In this document: piece by piece, positions 1-11,105 of the stretch
Layout of the letters: each line of letters begins with the position of its first letter
Numbering within the stretch: position 1 is the first letter of the stretch
Assembly: GCA_031772625.1 (NCBI GenBank)
Contig: CM062816.1
Coordinates: 1,673,795,078-1,673,859,077, forward strand
From: Pinus tabuliformis
Lineage: Eukaryota > Streptophyta > Pinopsida > Pinales > Pinaceae
Reading direction: 5' to 3'
DNA: 64,000 nucleotides
Translations under genes and position numbers: made by a program
Notes under the pieces: generated by a model
What the model saw: the letters and a program-made list of their open reading frames with translations, nothing else
Database searches by the model: none
Told to the model about the DNA's origin: nothing

Positions 1-2
1 AT

Positions 3-443
3 CTAGAAATAATGCTTGCTCATGACAATGAAGCTCCCATGGGAAAAATTAATGCTATGGTGATTCCAACAATTAATATTGTTGATGTAAATTTTGATGA
101 AGATTTGTTGAGTAAAGATGAGTGGTTGCAGATGATGAAACAAAAAAATCATATTGACATGATGCTATTTGGTGACATAATCCCACTTGAATCTAAAAAC
201 CAAGTGGAAAACAACCTGTCAGCACAAATTAGTATAGAAGTGGAAGAGACAATGACAAAAACAAAGACACAGATTGAGGGCAGAGGCCCCATTTGTGTAA
301 ACGAGTGCGAAATAGTTGATTTTTTTCATTACATAATCACAAGATATGGATTCACCTTTAATGAAGCCATGAGAAGGAAAGAAGTTATATCATTTCATGT
401 TGAATTTCTCAGCGAATTTGTTAGTGGTAGAATGTGCAATTGA
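3..443 (+). CDS. B module of unit 1, 3' part: acidic repeat region reading into the A-type C-terminal domain (5' end outside window)
   Basis: The frame is open from the left edge to a TGA at 441-443, about 147 codons. The first part is acidic (LSKDEWLQMM, DMMLFGDIIP, then a Glu/Thr-rich stretch). The last ~50 codons (GPICVNECEIVDFFHYI to FVSGRMCN) align with the C-terminus of gene A in the same array (GPIYGNACEMVDCVHYR to FISGQICK). The B copies of units 2, 4 and 5 lack one base just before the GPI motif and stop there, so this is the only copy with a continuous frame across the join. Function unknown. Whether it is expressed cannot be told; it may be an intact 3' exon or a chance restoration of frame. 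Confidence 0.45.
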   Translation, partial: LEIMLAHDNEAPMGKINAMVIPTINIVDVNFDEDLLSKDEWLQMMKQKNHIDMMLFGDIIPLESKNQVENNLSAQISIEVEETMTKTKTQIEGRGPICVNECEIVDFFHYIITRYGFTFNEAMRRKEVISFHVEFLSEFVSGRMCN

Positions 444-983
444 ATGAATCATTTTCACATAAATATCATTTGCATCATTCTTACAAAAATGGCATTAGGT
501 AATTTTCATTCGAGTTAGTATTACCAACCACATCTTTCTCAATTTTTTGAACACTAGATGCTTATGAAAAATATTTGAATATTGTTTTTAGATTGAATCC
601 ATTTCTTAATCCATTTTATGATGAGTTGAATGTAATCATTGTTCCACTAAAGGAAATATTTCAATGGTTATCTATGAAAAATTGAGACAAACTTGGTAAA
701 AATGGACGTTATAGTTAACCATTATTGATTTATATTTTTTAATTTAAAAAAATTGTAATTTCAAATCATCTGAGATTGTTACACTTCTACAGAACACTTT
801 TTAGTCAACCTTGTTCTTCAATACTAATGAATTACCAAAACAATGATGCAACAAGGTGTCTAAAGCCACTCGAGGTAAGGGCTTTACACACAAATTCTAT
901 GCGTTGGGTTATAAATGATGATGCAATGCCCAAATGGGTGACACGTCGATTCATAAAAAATTACGTGATTGATTATAAATATA
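444..983 (+). other. 3' flank of B joined to the upstream region of gene A (unit 1, shortened)
   Basis: The first ~330 bases match the 3' flank of the other B copies (16,009-16,345; 33,769-34,110; 58,886-59,230). Near 800 the sequence jumps to the region just upstream of gene A seen at 41,705-41,890. The ~1.7 kb that normally lies between them (16,350-18,040 in unit 2) is missing. No gene seen. Confidence 0.6.
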
Positions 984-988
984 TAAAC
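974..988 (+). promoter_or_regulatory. TATA box of the gene A promoter, unit 1
   Basis: TATAAATATATAAAC matches the TATA box at 41,882-41,896 upstream of gene A in unit 4, with conserved flanks on both sides. Here a chromovirus inserted directly behind it (TSD TAAAC at 984-988), and the body of gene A is gone, so the promoter leads into the retrotransposon. Confidence 0.5.
984..988. repeat. Target-site duplication TAAAC, left copy
   Basis: TAAAC at 984-988 is repeated at 6925-6929, directly flanking the TG and CA ends of the chromovirus. The empty site is preserved in unit 4 (41,892-41,896). Confidence 0.9.
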
Positions 989-1321
989 TGTTATTGAACC
1001 AGCGCAAGAAAAGATAGAAAATATAGACCAACACCTTAGAATTCAGCCTCTTTGAGGGGGAAACCTCCTTTACATTACATAAATGAACAATTCTTGGATG
1101 ATACAAATGAAAAAACATCCTTTCTATATATAGGAGTCTAAGGAGTCACAATATAACCCAGCCGACCTAACAATAATAATATAAAGCCACAAAAATAACA
1201 ATAGAGGGATTCTATGGGGCACAATAATAACAATATGGGGGCAATAGGGGCACAACAATATTAATAAGGGGTATAACTACAATAGTAATGGGGTAATCAC
1301 TAGTATTATAGGGACCCAACA
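989..1321 (-). repeat. 3' LTR of chromovirus copy 1
   Basis: 333 bp, beginning TGTTATTGAACC and ending GGGACCCAACA. It matches 6592-6924 at about 320 of 333 positions. It is the downstream LTR because the element is transcribed leftward. Confidence 0.95.
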
Positions 1322-1336
1322 TGCCCCTCTCCTTCA
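1322..1336 (-). promoter_or_regulatory. Polypurine tract of chromovirus copy 1
   Basis: On the minus strand GAAGGAGAGGGGCA directly precedes the TGTTGGG start of the 3' LTR, the expected plus-strand priming site. Confidence 0.75.
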
Positions 1337-1359
1337 AAAAAGTGTTGTCCTCAACGCTT

Positions 1360-4300
1360 GAGTAGTTTTGGATACTTCTGTATAAAATTCTCATCCTCCC
1401 ATGTGGAATCTTCAGTGGATAAGTTCTTCCACTTGATAAGATACTCCGAAATTGATCGATTTCGTAGCTGTCAATTTCTTGTTTCTGTGACTACTTCTGG
1501 TTCCAATATAATTTTTCCTTCCTTGTCAAGTTCTAGAAATATTGTTTGAACTGGGAGCTTGTCGCCTATAACCTTCTTTAAACATGAAACATGGAAAACT
1601 GGGTGCAATCGAGAAGCTGCAGGAAGCTCCAATTTGTATGCCATAGTACCAATCTTTTGCAACACCTTGTACGGACCATAATACTTTGGTGATAATTTAT
1701 TATCCTTCTTAGCTTGCTTGAGGGACATTTTCTTATATGGTTGTAGCCGTAGGAATACCCAATCACCTACATCAAAACTTCTTTTACTGCGATGTTGATC
1801 TGCCTGTTGTTTCATTCTATTCTGTGCCAACACGAGGTTATCCTTTAAGAGTTGGAGGACTTGTTGTTGATGTTCGATGTGATGTTCCACTGCCTGAACC
1901 TTAGAATTTTCTCTTAAATATGATGTGATGGATGGTGGTTGATACCCATAAAGTGCCATAAATTGGGTCATTTTTGTTGCTGTATGGAAGGAAGTGTTAT
2001 ACCACCATTCAGCCAGAGGCAACCATTTGACCCATTGTCTCTGTTTATCAGATACAAAGCAACGAAGATATCCTTCCAAACATTTGTTTACTATCTCAGT
2101 TTTCCCATCAGATTGAGGATGATAAGATGAGCTATGAGCTAACTGAGTACCAAGACAAGAAAATAATTCTGTCCAAAAATTTCCAGTGAAAATGGGATCT
2201 CTGTCACTTACAATAATCTTTGGGTTTCCATGTAGCTTTTGAATTGTTTCCATAAATGCAGTAGAAACTGTACTGGCTTTAAATGGATGTGATAATGCAC
2301 AAAAGTGTGCATACTTGGTAAGTCTGTCAACTACCACCATGATGACACTCTTTCCCTCAGACTTGGGTAAACCTGTGATAAAATCCATTGAAACATCCTC
2401 CCAATGTTGGGCTGGAATGGATAAAGGTTGTAATAGACCCGGTGTCTTAATTGTTTCAACTTTATTTTGTTGGCAAACTAAACATTCCGCCACAAACTTT
2501 TGAATATCTGATTTAAGGCCATCCCAAAAAAATTCCTTCTTAACCCTGTGGTAAGTTTTTAAAAATCCTGAGTGCCCTCCTAAGGGAGAAGTGTGCAATT
2601 CCATAAGAATCTTTTGTTTTAGCTGGGAATTCTTACAGAGGTATAACCAATCTTTGTACCATAACGAATCATTTTTGCCAGCTAAATGTATGAGACGTAC
2701 TGGAATCTTGTTGTAACTTTCAAATAAGTGCCCACACTTCTTCGTCATTCTTCAATTCCTCCCTTGCTTCATTTATCCAATCTGGTTGGATAATAGAAAT
2801 GGTGCACAACAATGCTTCCACATCCTCATCCTTTCTTGAGAGTGCATCTGCCACCACATTTTGCTTCCCTTTTTTGTAGATGATTTCAAAGTCATAACCC
2901 AACATCTTTGTGACCCACTTTTGTTGCTCTTCAGAGGATAATCTTTGTTCTAAAAAGTATTTAAGGCTATCATGATCCGTTTTTACCTTGAAGTGTCTTC
3001 CCATTAGGTAGGGTCGCCATTTCTTAAGTGCATGGAGTATTGCCAACATTTCCTTCTCATAAATAGCTTTGCTTAAAAACTTTCCCTTGATTGGACGACT
3101 TTCAAAAGCAATGGGTCTTTCATCTTGCATTAGAACAACACCAATTCCATTTCTTGAAGCATCACATTCCACAATAAAGGTTTTTGTGAAGTCCAGTGTA
3201 GCTAAGACCGGTGCTTGGCACATTGCCTCTTTAAGATGTTCAAAGGCCTTTGTTGCTTTCGGAGTCCATGAAAATGCATCTTTCTTCAATAATGTTGTTA
3301 GAGGTGCTGCTATTCTCCCATAATTCTTAACAAACTTGCGATAATACCCTGTCAACCCAAGAAATCCTCGCAGATGCTTTATGGATGTGGGGATTTTCCA
3401 TTCCTTAATGGCTTTAATTTTGCTAGGGTCTACCTTAACTCCTTCATGAGATACAATATGACCCAAATATTCCACCTCCTAGACTCCAAAGAAACATTTG
3501 GATCTTTTTGCATATAATTGTTTCTCTTCCAATAGTTGTAGCACCCTGTCAACATGTTCAACATGATCCTTCCAAGACTTGCTGTAGATTAGTATATCAT
3601 CAAAAAATACTAACACAAATTTTCTAAGGAATGGTTTGAAAATTGAATTCATCAAACCTTGAAATGTTGAAGGTGCATTGGTAAGGCCAAAAGGCATGAC
3701 CAAAAATTCATAATGACCCTCATGAGTTCTAAATGTTGTTTTTGGAATGTCTTCAGTCTTCATTCTGATTTGATGATATCCTGAACGAAGATCCAACTTG
3801 GTGAAGTAAATTGATCCATGCAATTCATCCAGTAATTCATCAATGACAGGAATGGGGAACTTATCTTTAATAGTGAGCTTGTTGAGCTCCCTATAATCCA
3901 GACACATGCGCCATGATCCATCCTTCTTGTGCACCAATACTACTGGAGCAGAGAAAGAACTTTGACTTGGTTGAATTATACCAGCCTCTAGCATTTCTGC
4001 AACCATACGTTCAATTTCACTCTTTTGGACATAGGGATATCTGTACGGCCTGATGTTTGGAGGAACACTTCCTGGAATCAGATGAATAGCATGATCATGA
4101 TCACGCATAGGTGGGAGACCTTTGGGAGTCTCAAATACCTTGGAATGATTGTCCAGGACTTTTTGGAGATCTGGAGAAATAGATGATTCCGATGTGGAAA
4201 CATCTAGCGAACATAATTGTGCAATTACACCTCTTTGTTCCTTTTTTAGAAGCTTTGTCATACCATTAGAGCTGATTATCTTTCCTGGTTTCCCTGCAAT

Positions 4301-5911
4301 ACCCCTTAATTCAACTTCCTTTCCTTCCATAAAAAATTTGATGAAAAGTTCTTGAAAATTAAAAGCTATTGTACCCAAGGATTGTAGCCATTGGACTCCT
4401 AGTACAACATCAGCACCTCCCATTGGAATGGAAAGCATTGGGCTAGTCAATACATATTCTCCCATGGATAGCTTGATATTATGGCACTTTCCAGAGCAAT
4501 TTATTGTTCCTCCATTTGCAATCATCACTTGACACTCTGGTGCTGGATATAGGAAGCAATTCAATTCTTTTGCTACCATACAATGAATAAAATTGTGGGT
4601 GCTTCCTGAATCAATCAACACTATTACCTTTTTCTTCTTGATTTGTCCTTCTATCTTGATGGTTTGAGGAGTGGTAATTCTCGCCAATGCATTACAAGAT
4701 ATGGTCAGATTTATTTTTTCTTCATCTAGGCTTTGTTCCTGGAGTATATCCTCTTCTTTTGACCTTTCTTGCTCCTTTTCTTCTTCCTCTTCACAATCTA
4801 TGTAGAATAATTTCTTCTCAGCACACTTATGACCTTTAGTGTATTTGCTATCACAACTGTAACAAAGCCCTTTTTCTCTTTTTTCTTCCAATTGTTGTGG
4901 TGTCAACCTTATAGGTTGTGGAAGACTAGGGGCAACAACACTTCCGTCTTTATAGTTGTGAGTGGTATGCTTCCTCGTTGCCATAATTTTGCTTTCCATT
5001 TTTCTTGCTAACCTGAATGCCTTCTCTAATGAATCAGGTTCCCAAAGGCGAACATCATGTTGGATATTATCCTTTAAAGACCCTATGAACACATCAATCC
5101 TATGCTCCTCTGGAATATCTTTTACCCTTATGTTCAATTTTTGGAACTCCTCAATGTGCTCCATTATTGAACCCTTTTGTTTGAGACTTATCAATTGGCT
5201 AAAAAAAGTGTTGCTTTTTGTATCCTCATAATGTGCTATCAATTCTTCCGTAAAAATTGCCCAAGTGATAAATTATTTACGAGAGCAAAACCATTGATAC
5301 CATACAAACTGATTTGGTTCCAAATATAAAGTTTCCATATGTACCTTTTGTGTGTTTTTCACATTATTGAGATCGAATAATTGCTCCATTTGTAATATCC
5401 ATGTGGCGGGATCCTTTCCATCAAACTTCCTCATATCGATTTTTGGAATATGGTGAGTCTTCGATCCAACATTAGAGTCTATGGAATCATGATTAACATT
5501 TATTTTGTTCTCATCATGAGTTTCCTTTAGTACCCTTTCACCATTAGTGACCATTTCTTGTAGCAACTTATTCATGTTTATCTTCAATTCTTCCATCTTA
5601 TCATCCATGCCATCAATTTTAGCATCCATGCCATTCACCTTAGCTTCCATGCCATCCATATTAGCTTCTACACCTTTCTTTAAACAACCCATCTTAGCTT
5701 CTACACCTTTCTTTAAACCATCCATCTTAGCTTCTACATCTTTCCCTAAACCATCCATCTTAGATTCTGTGTCTTTTTGTGCAAGTGACACTTGTTTCAC
5801 TTGTTCTTGTAATTTTGATATATCATATAACATTTCTTCTTCTTCTTCATTAGTCATGCTAGAGCATTCAGGTTCCTTACTAAGTGTTTGCATTTTCTTT
5901 CCTCGGGGCAT
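1360..5911 (-). other. gag-pol coding region of chromovirus copy 1 (fossil)
   Basis: The gag, protease, reverse transcriptase, RNase H, integrase and chromodomain parts follow in the order fixed for Ty3/gypsy. The RT active-site box FFDDIL, the integrase HHCC finger end (CLVCQQNK), the integrase core and the chromodomain aromatic cage region are all visible. The element is not a host gene. It is largely preserved but carries a few breaks. Confidence 0.9.
5630..5772 (-). repeat. 33-bp tandem repeats inside gag of chromovirus copy 1
   Basis: About four imperfect 33-bp copies encode an 11-residue period (variants of EAKMDGLKKGV), followed by shorter MD(A/D)KIDGM-like repeats. They predict an extended helix or coiled coil near the Gag N-terminus. 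Confidence 0.75.
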
Positions 5912-6573
5912 CAGTTACTGATAATAATGCTCTACTAACCCTTTGAATTCCTTCAAAATAAATTTTCAAACCACTCTTAAGAAAAAATTTAAAACAATCT
6001 ATACACCTTTTTTTTTTACTTTGTAGGAGCTCGATATTGCCTCTGATGTATCTCTATACTTTCAGATCATCCAATTATGAAATTGTAACCTATGGTAGCC
6101 CTCTGTGTCCTCTTTCCAATGCCACAAGTTTGACCCAATTTGCATTCTCCAAGGAAGAGTTATGAGAAATCTCCCACAGTGACTTGATTATAGACTAGTT
6201 CTGTAGAGTGAAATTGTACGACATGCCACGAGTCACTCTTTCAACCTTTGGATCTGATAAATGCATACAAGAAACTACAGTCCGTCCTATTTTTGTAACT
6301 TCTTACGAAATTTCAATCCGATCCCCAGAGAGAAAGTTATGACAATTTTCCCCAAGTCACCTGTTTGGAATGTAATTCAGGAGTCTGCAAAAAGACCAAC
6401 TTCCTCAGATCATATCTCTGCAAATGTAGCGTGAAAAGCTCTGAAATTCGGATCCGAAGTTCAACACTATTTCTTCTCAAATGGGTTTTTTTTTTAACTT
6501 CTGAAACGTCGCAGAAAAAAGTGATAGCGAAAATTCCACGATGACCTGTTTGGAGCAGCGAAACCCTAGAATC

Positions 6574-6591
6574 GAAAGCTCTGATATCAAA
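6574..6591 (-). promoter_or_regulatory. Primer-binding site of chromovirus copy 1
   Basis: On the minus strand TTTGATATCAGAGCTTTCG follows the 5' LTR. It resembles the initiator-Met primer site TGGTATCAGAGC. The sister copy near 57,475 reads TTTGGTATCACAGC. Confidence 0.7.
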
Positions 6592-6924
6592 TGTTATGGA
6601 ACCAGCTCAGGAAAAGATAGAAAAGATAGATCAACGCCTTAGAATTCAGCCTCTTCGAGGGGGAAACCTCCTTTTCATTACATAAATGAACAATTCTTGG
6701 ATGATACAAATGACAAAACCTCCTTTCTATATATAGGAGTCTAAGGAGTCACAATATAACCCAGCCGACCTAACAATAATAATATAAAGCCACAAAAATA
6801 ACAATAGAGGGATTCTATGGGGCACAGTAATAACAATATGGGGGCAATATGGGCACAACGATATTAATAAGGGGTATAACTACAATAGTAATGGGGTAAT
6901 CACTAGTATTATAGGGACCCAACA
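6592..6924 (-). repeat. 5' LTR of chromovirus copy 1
   Basis: 333 bp, TGTTATGGAACC to GACCCAACA, paired with 989-1321. It is followed directly by the TSD TAAAC. Confidence 0.95.
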
Positions 6925-6929
6925 TAAAC
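6925..6929. repeat. Target-site duplication TAAAC, right copy
   Basis: Matches 984-988. Confidence 0.9.
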
Positions 6930-7015
6930 ACATTCTTCCTGATTCAAGAAGTCTGTGCGAAACGAAGTTGTTCCAAATGAGGATTGTGTTATTTCTGAAA
7001 TGACCAATTTCATTT
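6930..7015 (+). pseudogene. Remnant of the gene A leader, unit 1
   Basis: The bases from the TSD to the CCAATT near 7,010 match the gene A leader at 41,897-41,985 (AAGAAGTC, CGAAACGAA, GGATTGTGTTATTTCTGAAAT). Then the sequence jumps into the CACTA-like region that lies 3' of gene A in other units. The whole coding body of A has been lost, with a short shared CAATTTCA-like string at the join. Confidence 0.6.
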
Positions 7016-7195
7016 TTGTCTTTCTATAGGCAATACTTATGTTTAAAGACATATTGTATTTATAAAAGCAATAAGTCTTTAATACTAGCTAGTGTCTCTC
7101 TTGAGACAAAAATTGGATTTAAACACAATACAATATTATTTTTGTCTCCTTATAGATTATTAAACAATGAATCTAGAAAAATGTCTCACCATTGA
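7016..7195 (+). repeat. CACTA-like subterminal region, unit 1 (partial)
   Basis: Shares the GACAAT-rich sequence found 3' of gene A in units 2-4 (repeated AAAGACA, TTTTTGTCTC, TAGTGTCTCTCTTGAGACA). The terminal part is missing here. Confidence 0.4.
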
Positions 7196-8960
7196 AATTG
7201 CATATAGGTAGTTATTTAAAAAAAAAACTAGACGAGGAACCATTTACCATTACAATTGGTAAGCTAATTAAAAAATTCTTATTCATTTACATGAACACAT
7301 GAAAAGGCAACCACAACAAATGAACCATTGCAAACTTCCCTAGACTCAACACAATAGCTTCCATGGAATTGCAAATCTACAATAAAGCCATAGGCAAACA
7401 AATACTAATTCGCTAGGACAAGCCAAGGAACAACACCTCAGCTTATCAATATCAGATAGAACCTTAGATATCTACCCATTGTGCCAACAAGAAGAGAAAT
7501 AAGTGATCTAATTCTATTCATAGAATAATGTACTAGTATGCCAAAAACACCATCACACTAGAGTTACAACACACACAAAACAAAAATTAATCTTCAACTA
7601 CTCAAAGATTGCCACAAAGTTCGATAGATTGATGACAGTGAGTTTTCAAGATACTTCAAGAAGCAGGAATAGGTTCATTTAATTCACCTCAAATTTGAAA
7701 TATATTAGTTTCGATCACGAGAGCAGAATCAACCTTAACTTCACAAAAAATGATTTTATCTATTTGCAAAATGATAACATCCCACTGACAATATTTCACG
7801 ATTTCTGAAGAAACCCTCAGGAACGAGTGATTAAATATTTTCTTGGAGACCCAATGATATATTAACACCGATTTGGGTAAAATGTTTTCAAACATCACCA
7901 AAACCATCAAGGAACAATTCCAAGACCTCTGTATTCTTCGTAGGAAACATTTAAGCAACCATGGATATATACTAAGTCTCCCACGTTCTTAGGGACATCT
8001 CTTTACAAAAATCGCTCGAGAAATGTAGGGGCACATCCCATGGGAGTGTGTATGGGTTCCAAGATAACATTAAAAAAAATGAGATAGAACTACTTTTTGG
8101 TATATGGGTTTCCCTTTCACTTATACTATGAATACTAATGCTGCAATTAGAGATTTGTTATAGATTTTTCACCTCCACATAGTTTTTGGTTGAAACTATT
8201 TATGCCCTGAACAATTGCAAGAAACTATTCAAAACTATTTATTCTATGCATAATCGCAAGAAAATACATATGTCACATAATAAGATATAAGCCAAAAAAA
8301 TTTCATTTCTACGGGAGTGAAGTACTGACATTTTCATCATTTAGTGTGTCATAACCTAAACATAATTTTAAAGTTTGCTTCTTTCAACAAATATGTTATG
8401 GACCCAACATTGTTCTGAGTCTTTTATCCATCTAAAGTAATTGAGAAGTGAATGAAGCTAATCATATTACAAAATACTTCTACACTTCCATGATTGGTGG
8501 GATAATACCAAAATTTTCATAATTGTTAAGCTTTGCGTGGTTTCAAGTCAAATTTTAGTGTAACATGTTGTCAATAGATACATATATACACACCATAGGT
8601 AGCCTCTCGCATGTAACATAATAGATACGTACCTAGACATTGTAGGCAACCTGTTAGGCCTCGAATATGCCAATTTATAATCCGTACAACTCCATTATTC
8701 ATAGCCTAAATTTCTATACTTCTACACTCATTTCATATCATAATTCAACACCTTGCTACCAATTCATGTCCTACACTTTGTGGTTGATTATCATTAGTTC
8801 TCTCAGCTTTTCTATCATTAGGGATTATTTTTTCATGCTTTAGTAATGACGTTTTTTGCTAAGTTCATTTGTTGCACGGTTCCATTGCCAAAATTCTTCA
8901 TGAGTCAATTAAACTACGTTTCTACAAGCTAAAATCTCAATTCGTGATCAAATGGAAAAG
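7196..8960 (+). other. Unit spacer S1, unit 1, with a short gene remnant near 7,850-8,170
   Basis: This ~1.7 kb segment is repeated at 19,150-20,756, 25,170-26,840 and 44,210-45,985. Most of it shows no coding signal. Around 7,850-8,170 it holds the sequence that forms an open frame in units 3 and 4, but here that frame is not continuous. Nothing else recognised. Confidence 0.5.
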
Positions 8961-8964
8961 AATC

Positions 8965-9420
8965 TCAAGATTTCGAGAGTTGGAGCTTGTTCAAAATTCC
9001 ATCATTCATGTAACCGAGAGACCGTTCGTCAAAATTCATCACCAACAAGCAGTTATGTTCAAAAACAATTTTAAGTACATAATTAGTGCCAGAATCACTG
9101 AATGGTTTCGGGGGTTTTTGTTCCACGTGGAGGACAATGACTTTGATGAATTCATTTGTTCTAAACATGGAAATGGTTCCTCCATCCATGCGATGATCAG
9201 GATAAACCCAACCATCACCCATTTGAAGGCTCTCTAGGAGATTGCATGCGGCCTCCTTTAGAATGTTGTTGTATTTTCTTTTAATAGTCAAATAGTTATG
9301 CTTCTTTTTCATGGACAAGTCTATATAAAGCTGATTCTCTAAATGTACGCTGGTAGAAGAGAAGGAGAAGATGGTATTTCTGTAAGAAGTTTTATCTGAG
9401 ATAGTATTGACGTATGACAT
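8965..9420 (-). pseudogene. Gene remnant C, unit 1 (unknown function)
   Basis: The minus strand is open for ~150 codons from an ATG at 9,420 (MSYVNTISDKTSYRNT...). Residues such as ENQLYI(E/D)LSMK, KHNYL, LLESL, MGDG and HRMDGGT recur in units 3, 4 and 5. The reading resembles real protein in all four copies, while the + strand frame over the same DNA breaks in the others. I do not recognise the family. Amino-acid differences between copies are frequent, which suggests relaxed constraint. Confidence 0.4.
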
Positions 9421-9429
9421 TGGCACTTA

Positions 9430-10814
9430 TTTTTTAATCTTAATAAAAAAATTGATTGGAAAGCGCCTACCACCAACTGGAAACAAGTTCTATAACTAGT
9501 TTAAATCATAAGATTTGTATGCAAAGTGTGAGTTTCATCGAATGAATTGTTGTGTGAAATCGAGAATCATTTATGTGCCTAAAACTCTATTTTTGCATCT
9601 AAGTAATAGCTATATTAGATTGTGATGCTTGAAATATAAATGATTTATTTCGTGAATGCACACTGTGGAAAATAATTTCTATCTAGAAGTGACTTAAGAA
9701 TTGATTTCTATAAGCCGAGAATGAAATATATTTATGCTCTATTTGTCTTTCGAAATTTCCAATGTTATGCTTCTATGAGGAACATTTAAAATACAAAACT
9801 AAATACTTCATTGATTCTCGAGTTAGTTTATTTAAGAGCGAGAGTGAATCGAATTGAATATTTCTTGGAAGAATGGTTATTGTAGTTATGACTCAGAGCC
9901 AGATTTGATTTTCAACTAAACATGTTGATGAAGTGAGCGTGGAAAATTGAATGAGGGTTGTGTGCTTAAATCTTTTAAGAATGCTTAAAAAGTAGATTGT
10001 TTATTGCTTGACTTCATAAGACCTGGGATTTAGGCTATCATAAGATAGATTTAGATGTAGGGATTCTATTTTGAATGAATTTGTTAATTAGACGTCATAA
10101 TTCTGATTTTGTACTCAAGACTGTAATTTTATTTTAAGTAAATACTATGTCTTCAACTTATTGCAAACTAACAAATTATCTTGATCAATGGCTTTTTTGT
10201 ATAAATAATCCCTTTGTTACATGTTTACGATTAGAATATTGAAAGGTGTTTCTTAATTCGAGAAACAAGAGATCGATAACTCTATTTCTTTTAAATATGA
10301 ATTGAAATTGATTATGCACTTCATTGTTTCACTATAATTTCTTATAACATTGGGTTTTTGAAATCATGTATTTGGAAGCAATGTTTACTTAGTTTCCTTT
10401 GAAGCAATTGCAGAGTGATGATAGAGGTTAGTTTGAATTCTTATTTGATTTGTTTTATGCATCCCAAGAATTAGATTAGTTGAAGTCTTGTTTGTCCATT
10501 GTCATAGTTTAAGATTGTTTGAATGAGAGTGAATTTTATTAGAATTAAGATTTAGCATAAGTTTGGTATCATTTCAAATTAATATTGATTGATTTAAAAT
10601 TCTTGTACTTAGATTAAATAGATATTATTATTTAGAATAAGATTTCCATTTAGATTAGAATCATTTGAATAGTAATTTGTATTTCTTGGTCTATATTAAT
10701 TAGAGTTAATTTCATTTGAACAATGATTGGTATTGCTTGAGCAGGTTTTTATCAATGGATTAGTTTCAAATTAGGAATAGGAATTATGTACTTAAATAGT
10801 AAATTGATTTTCTC
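9430..10814. other. Unit spacer S2, unit 1
   Basis: AT-rich sequence repeated at 27,337-28,803, 46,470-47,898 and (start only) 62,570-63,025. No open frame of note and no recognised element; possibly intron or intergenic DNA of remnant C. Confidence 0.5.
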
Positions 10815-11105
10815 TGTTATGTAACTAGCTCACAAGATAGAAGAAAATATAGATCAACGACTTCAAAATCAATTTCTTCGAGGGGGAAGCCTCCTTTACA
10901 TTACACAAATGAACAATTCTTGGATGATACAAATAAAAAAACCTCCTTTTAATATATAGGACTCTAAGGGGTCACAATATAATCGAAGCTGACATAAAAA
11001 TAATAATATAAGGGCATGACAATAACAAAGGTGGGCTTCTATGGGGCATAATAATAACAATATGGGGACAATAAGGGCACAAAAATAACAATAAGGGCTA
11101 CAATG
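10815..11105 (-). repeat. Old gypsy-family LTR remnant, unit 1
   Basis: Begins TGTTATGTAACTAGCTCAC and follows the 333-bp chromovirus LTR through its conserved strings (GAACAATTCTTGGATGATAC, GGCTTCTATGGGGCA, ATAATAACAATATGGGGAC). It loses similarity before the expected CA end. It sits at the same place in units 1-4, so it was there before the array formed. Confidence 0.75.

Larger units (their letters stand above)
989..6924 (-). mobile_element. Ty3/gypsy LTR retrotransposon, chromovirus clade (copy 1)
   Basis: A 5,936-bp element in minus orientation with 333-bp LTRs at both ends, a 5-bp TSD, a primer site and a polypurine tract. Parts in transcription order: gag (~5,910-4,900) with a heptad-like repeat and zinc knuckle ([14 protein letters not shown], ~4,830-4,870); aspartic protease (DSGSTHNF, ~4,600); reverse transcriptase (FFDDILIYS, ~3,600); RNase H (VECDASRNG, ~3,160); integrase (SVIMVVVDRLTKYAHF and DGKTE, ~2,500-2,100); GPY/F module (~1,670); and a chromodomain (EYLIKWKNL ... 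WEDENF, ~1,390-1,450). The chromodomain makes it a chromovirus; its small size would suit a Reina-like lineage (inference). By eye the LTRs differ at ~13 of 333 sites, so it is middle-aged. It is nearly whole, with only a few breaks. Confidence 0.95.

Noticed and set aside
5630-5772. CRISPR-like array
   Set aside because: The repeats are contiguous, in frame, without unique spacers, and lie in a eukaryotic gag.
5547-5921. Open + strand frame of 124 codons opposite the chromovirus gag
   Set aside because: It is a shadow of the repetitive gag sequence on the other strand; no independent support.
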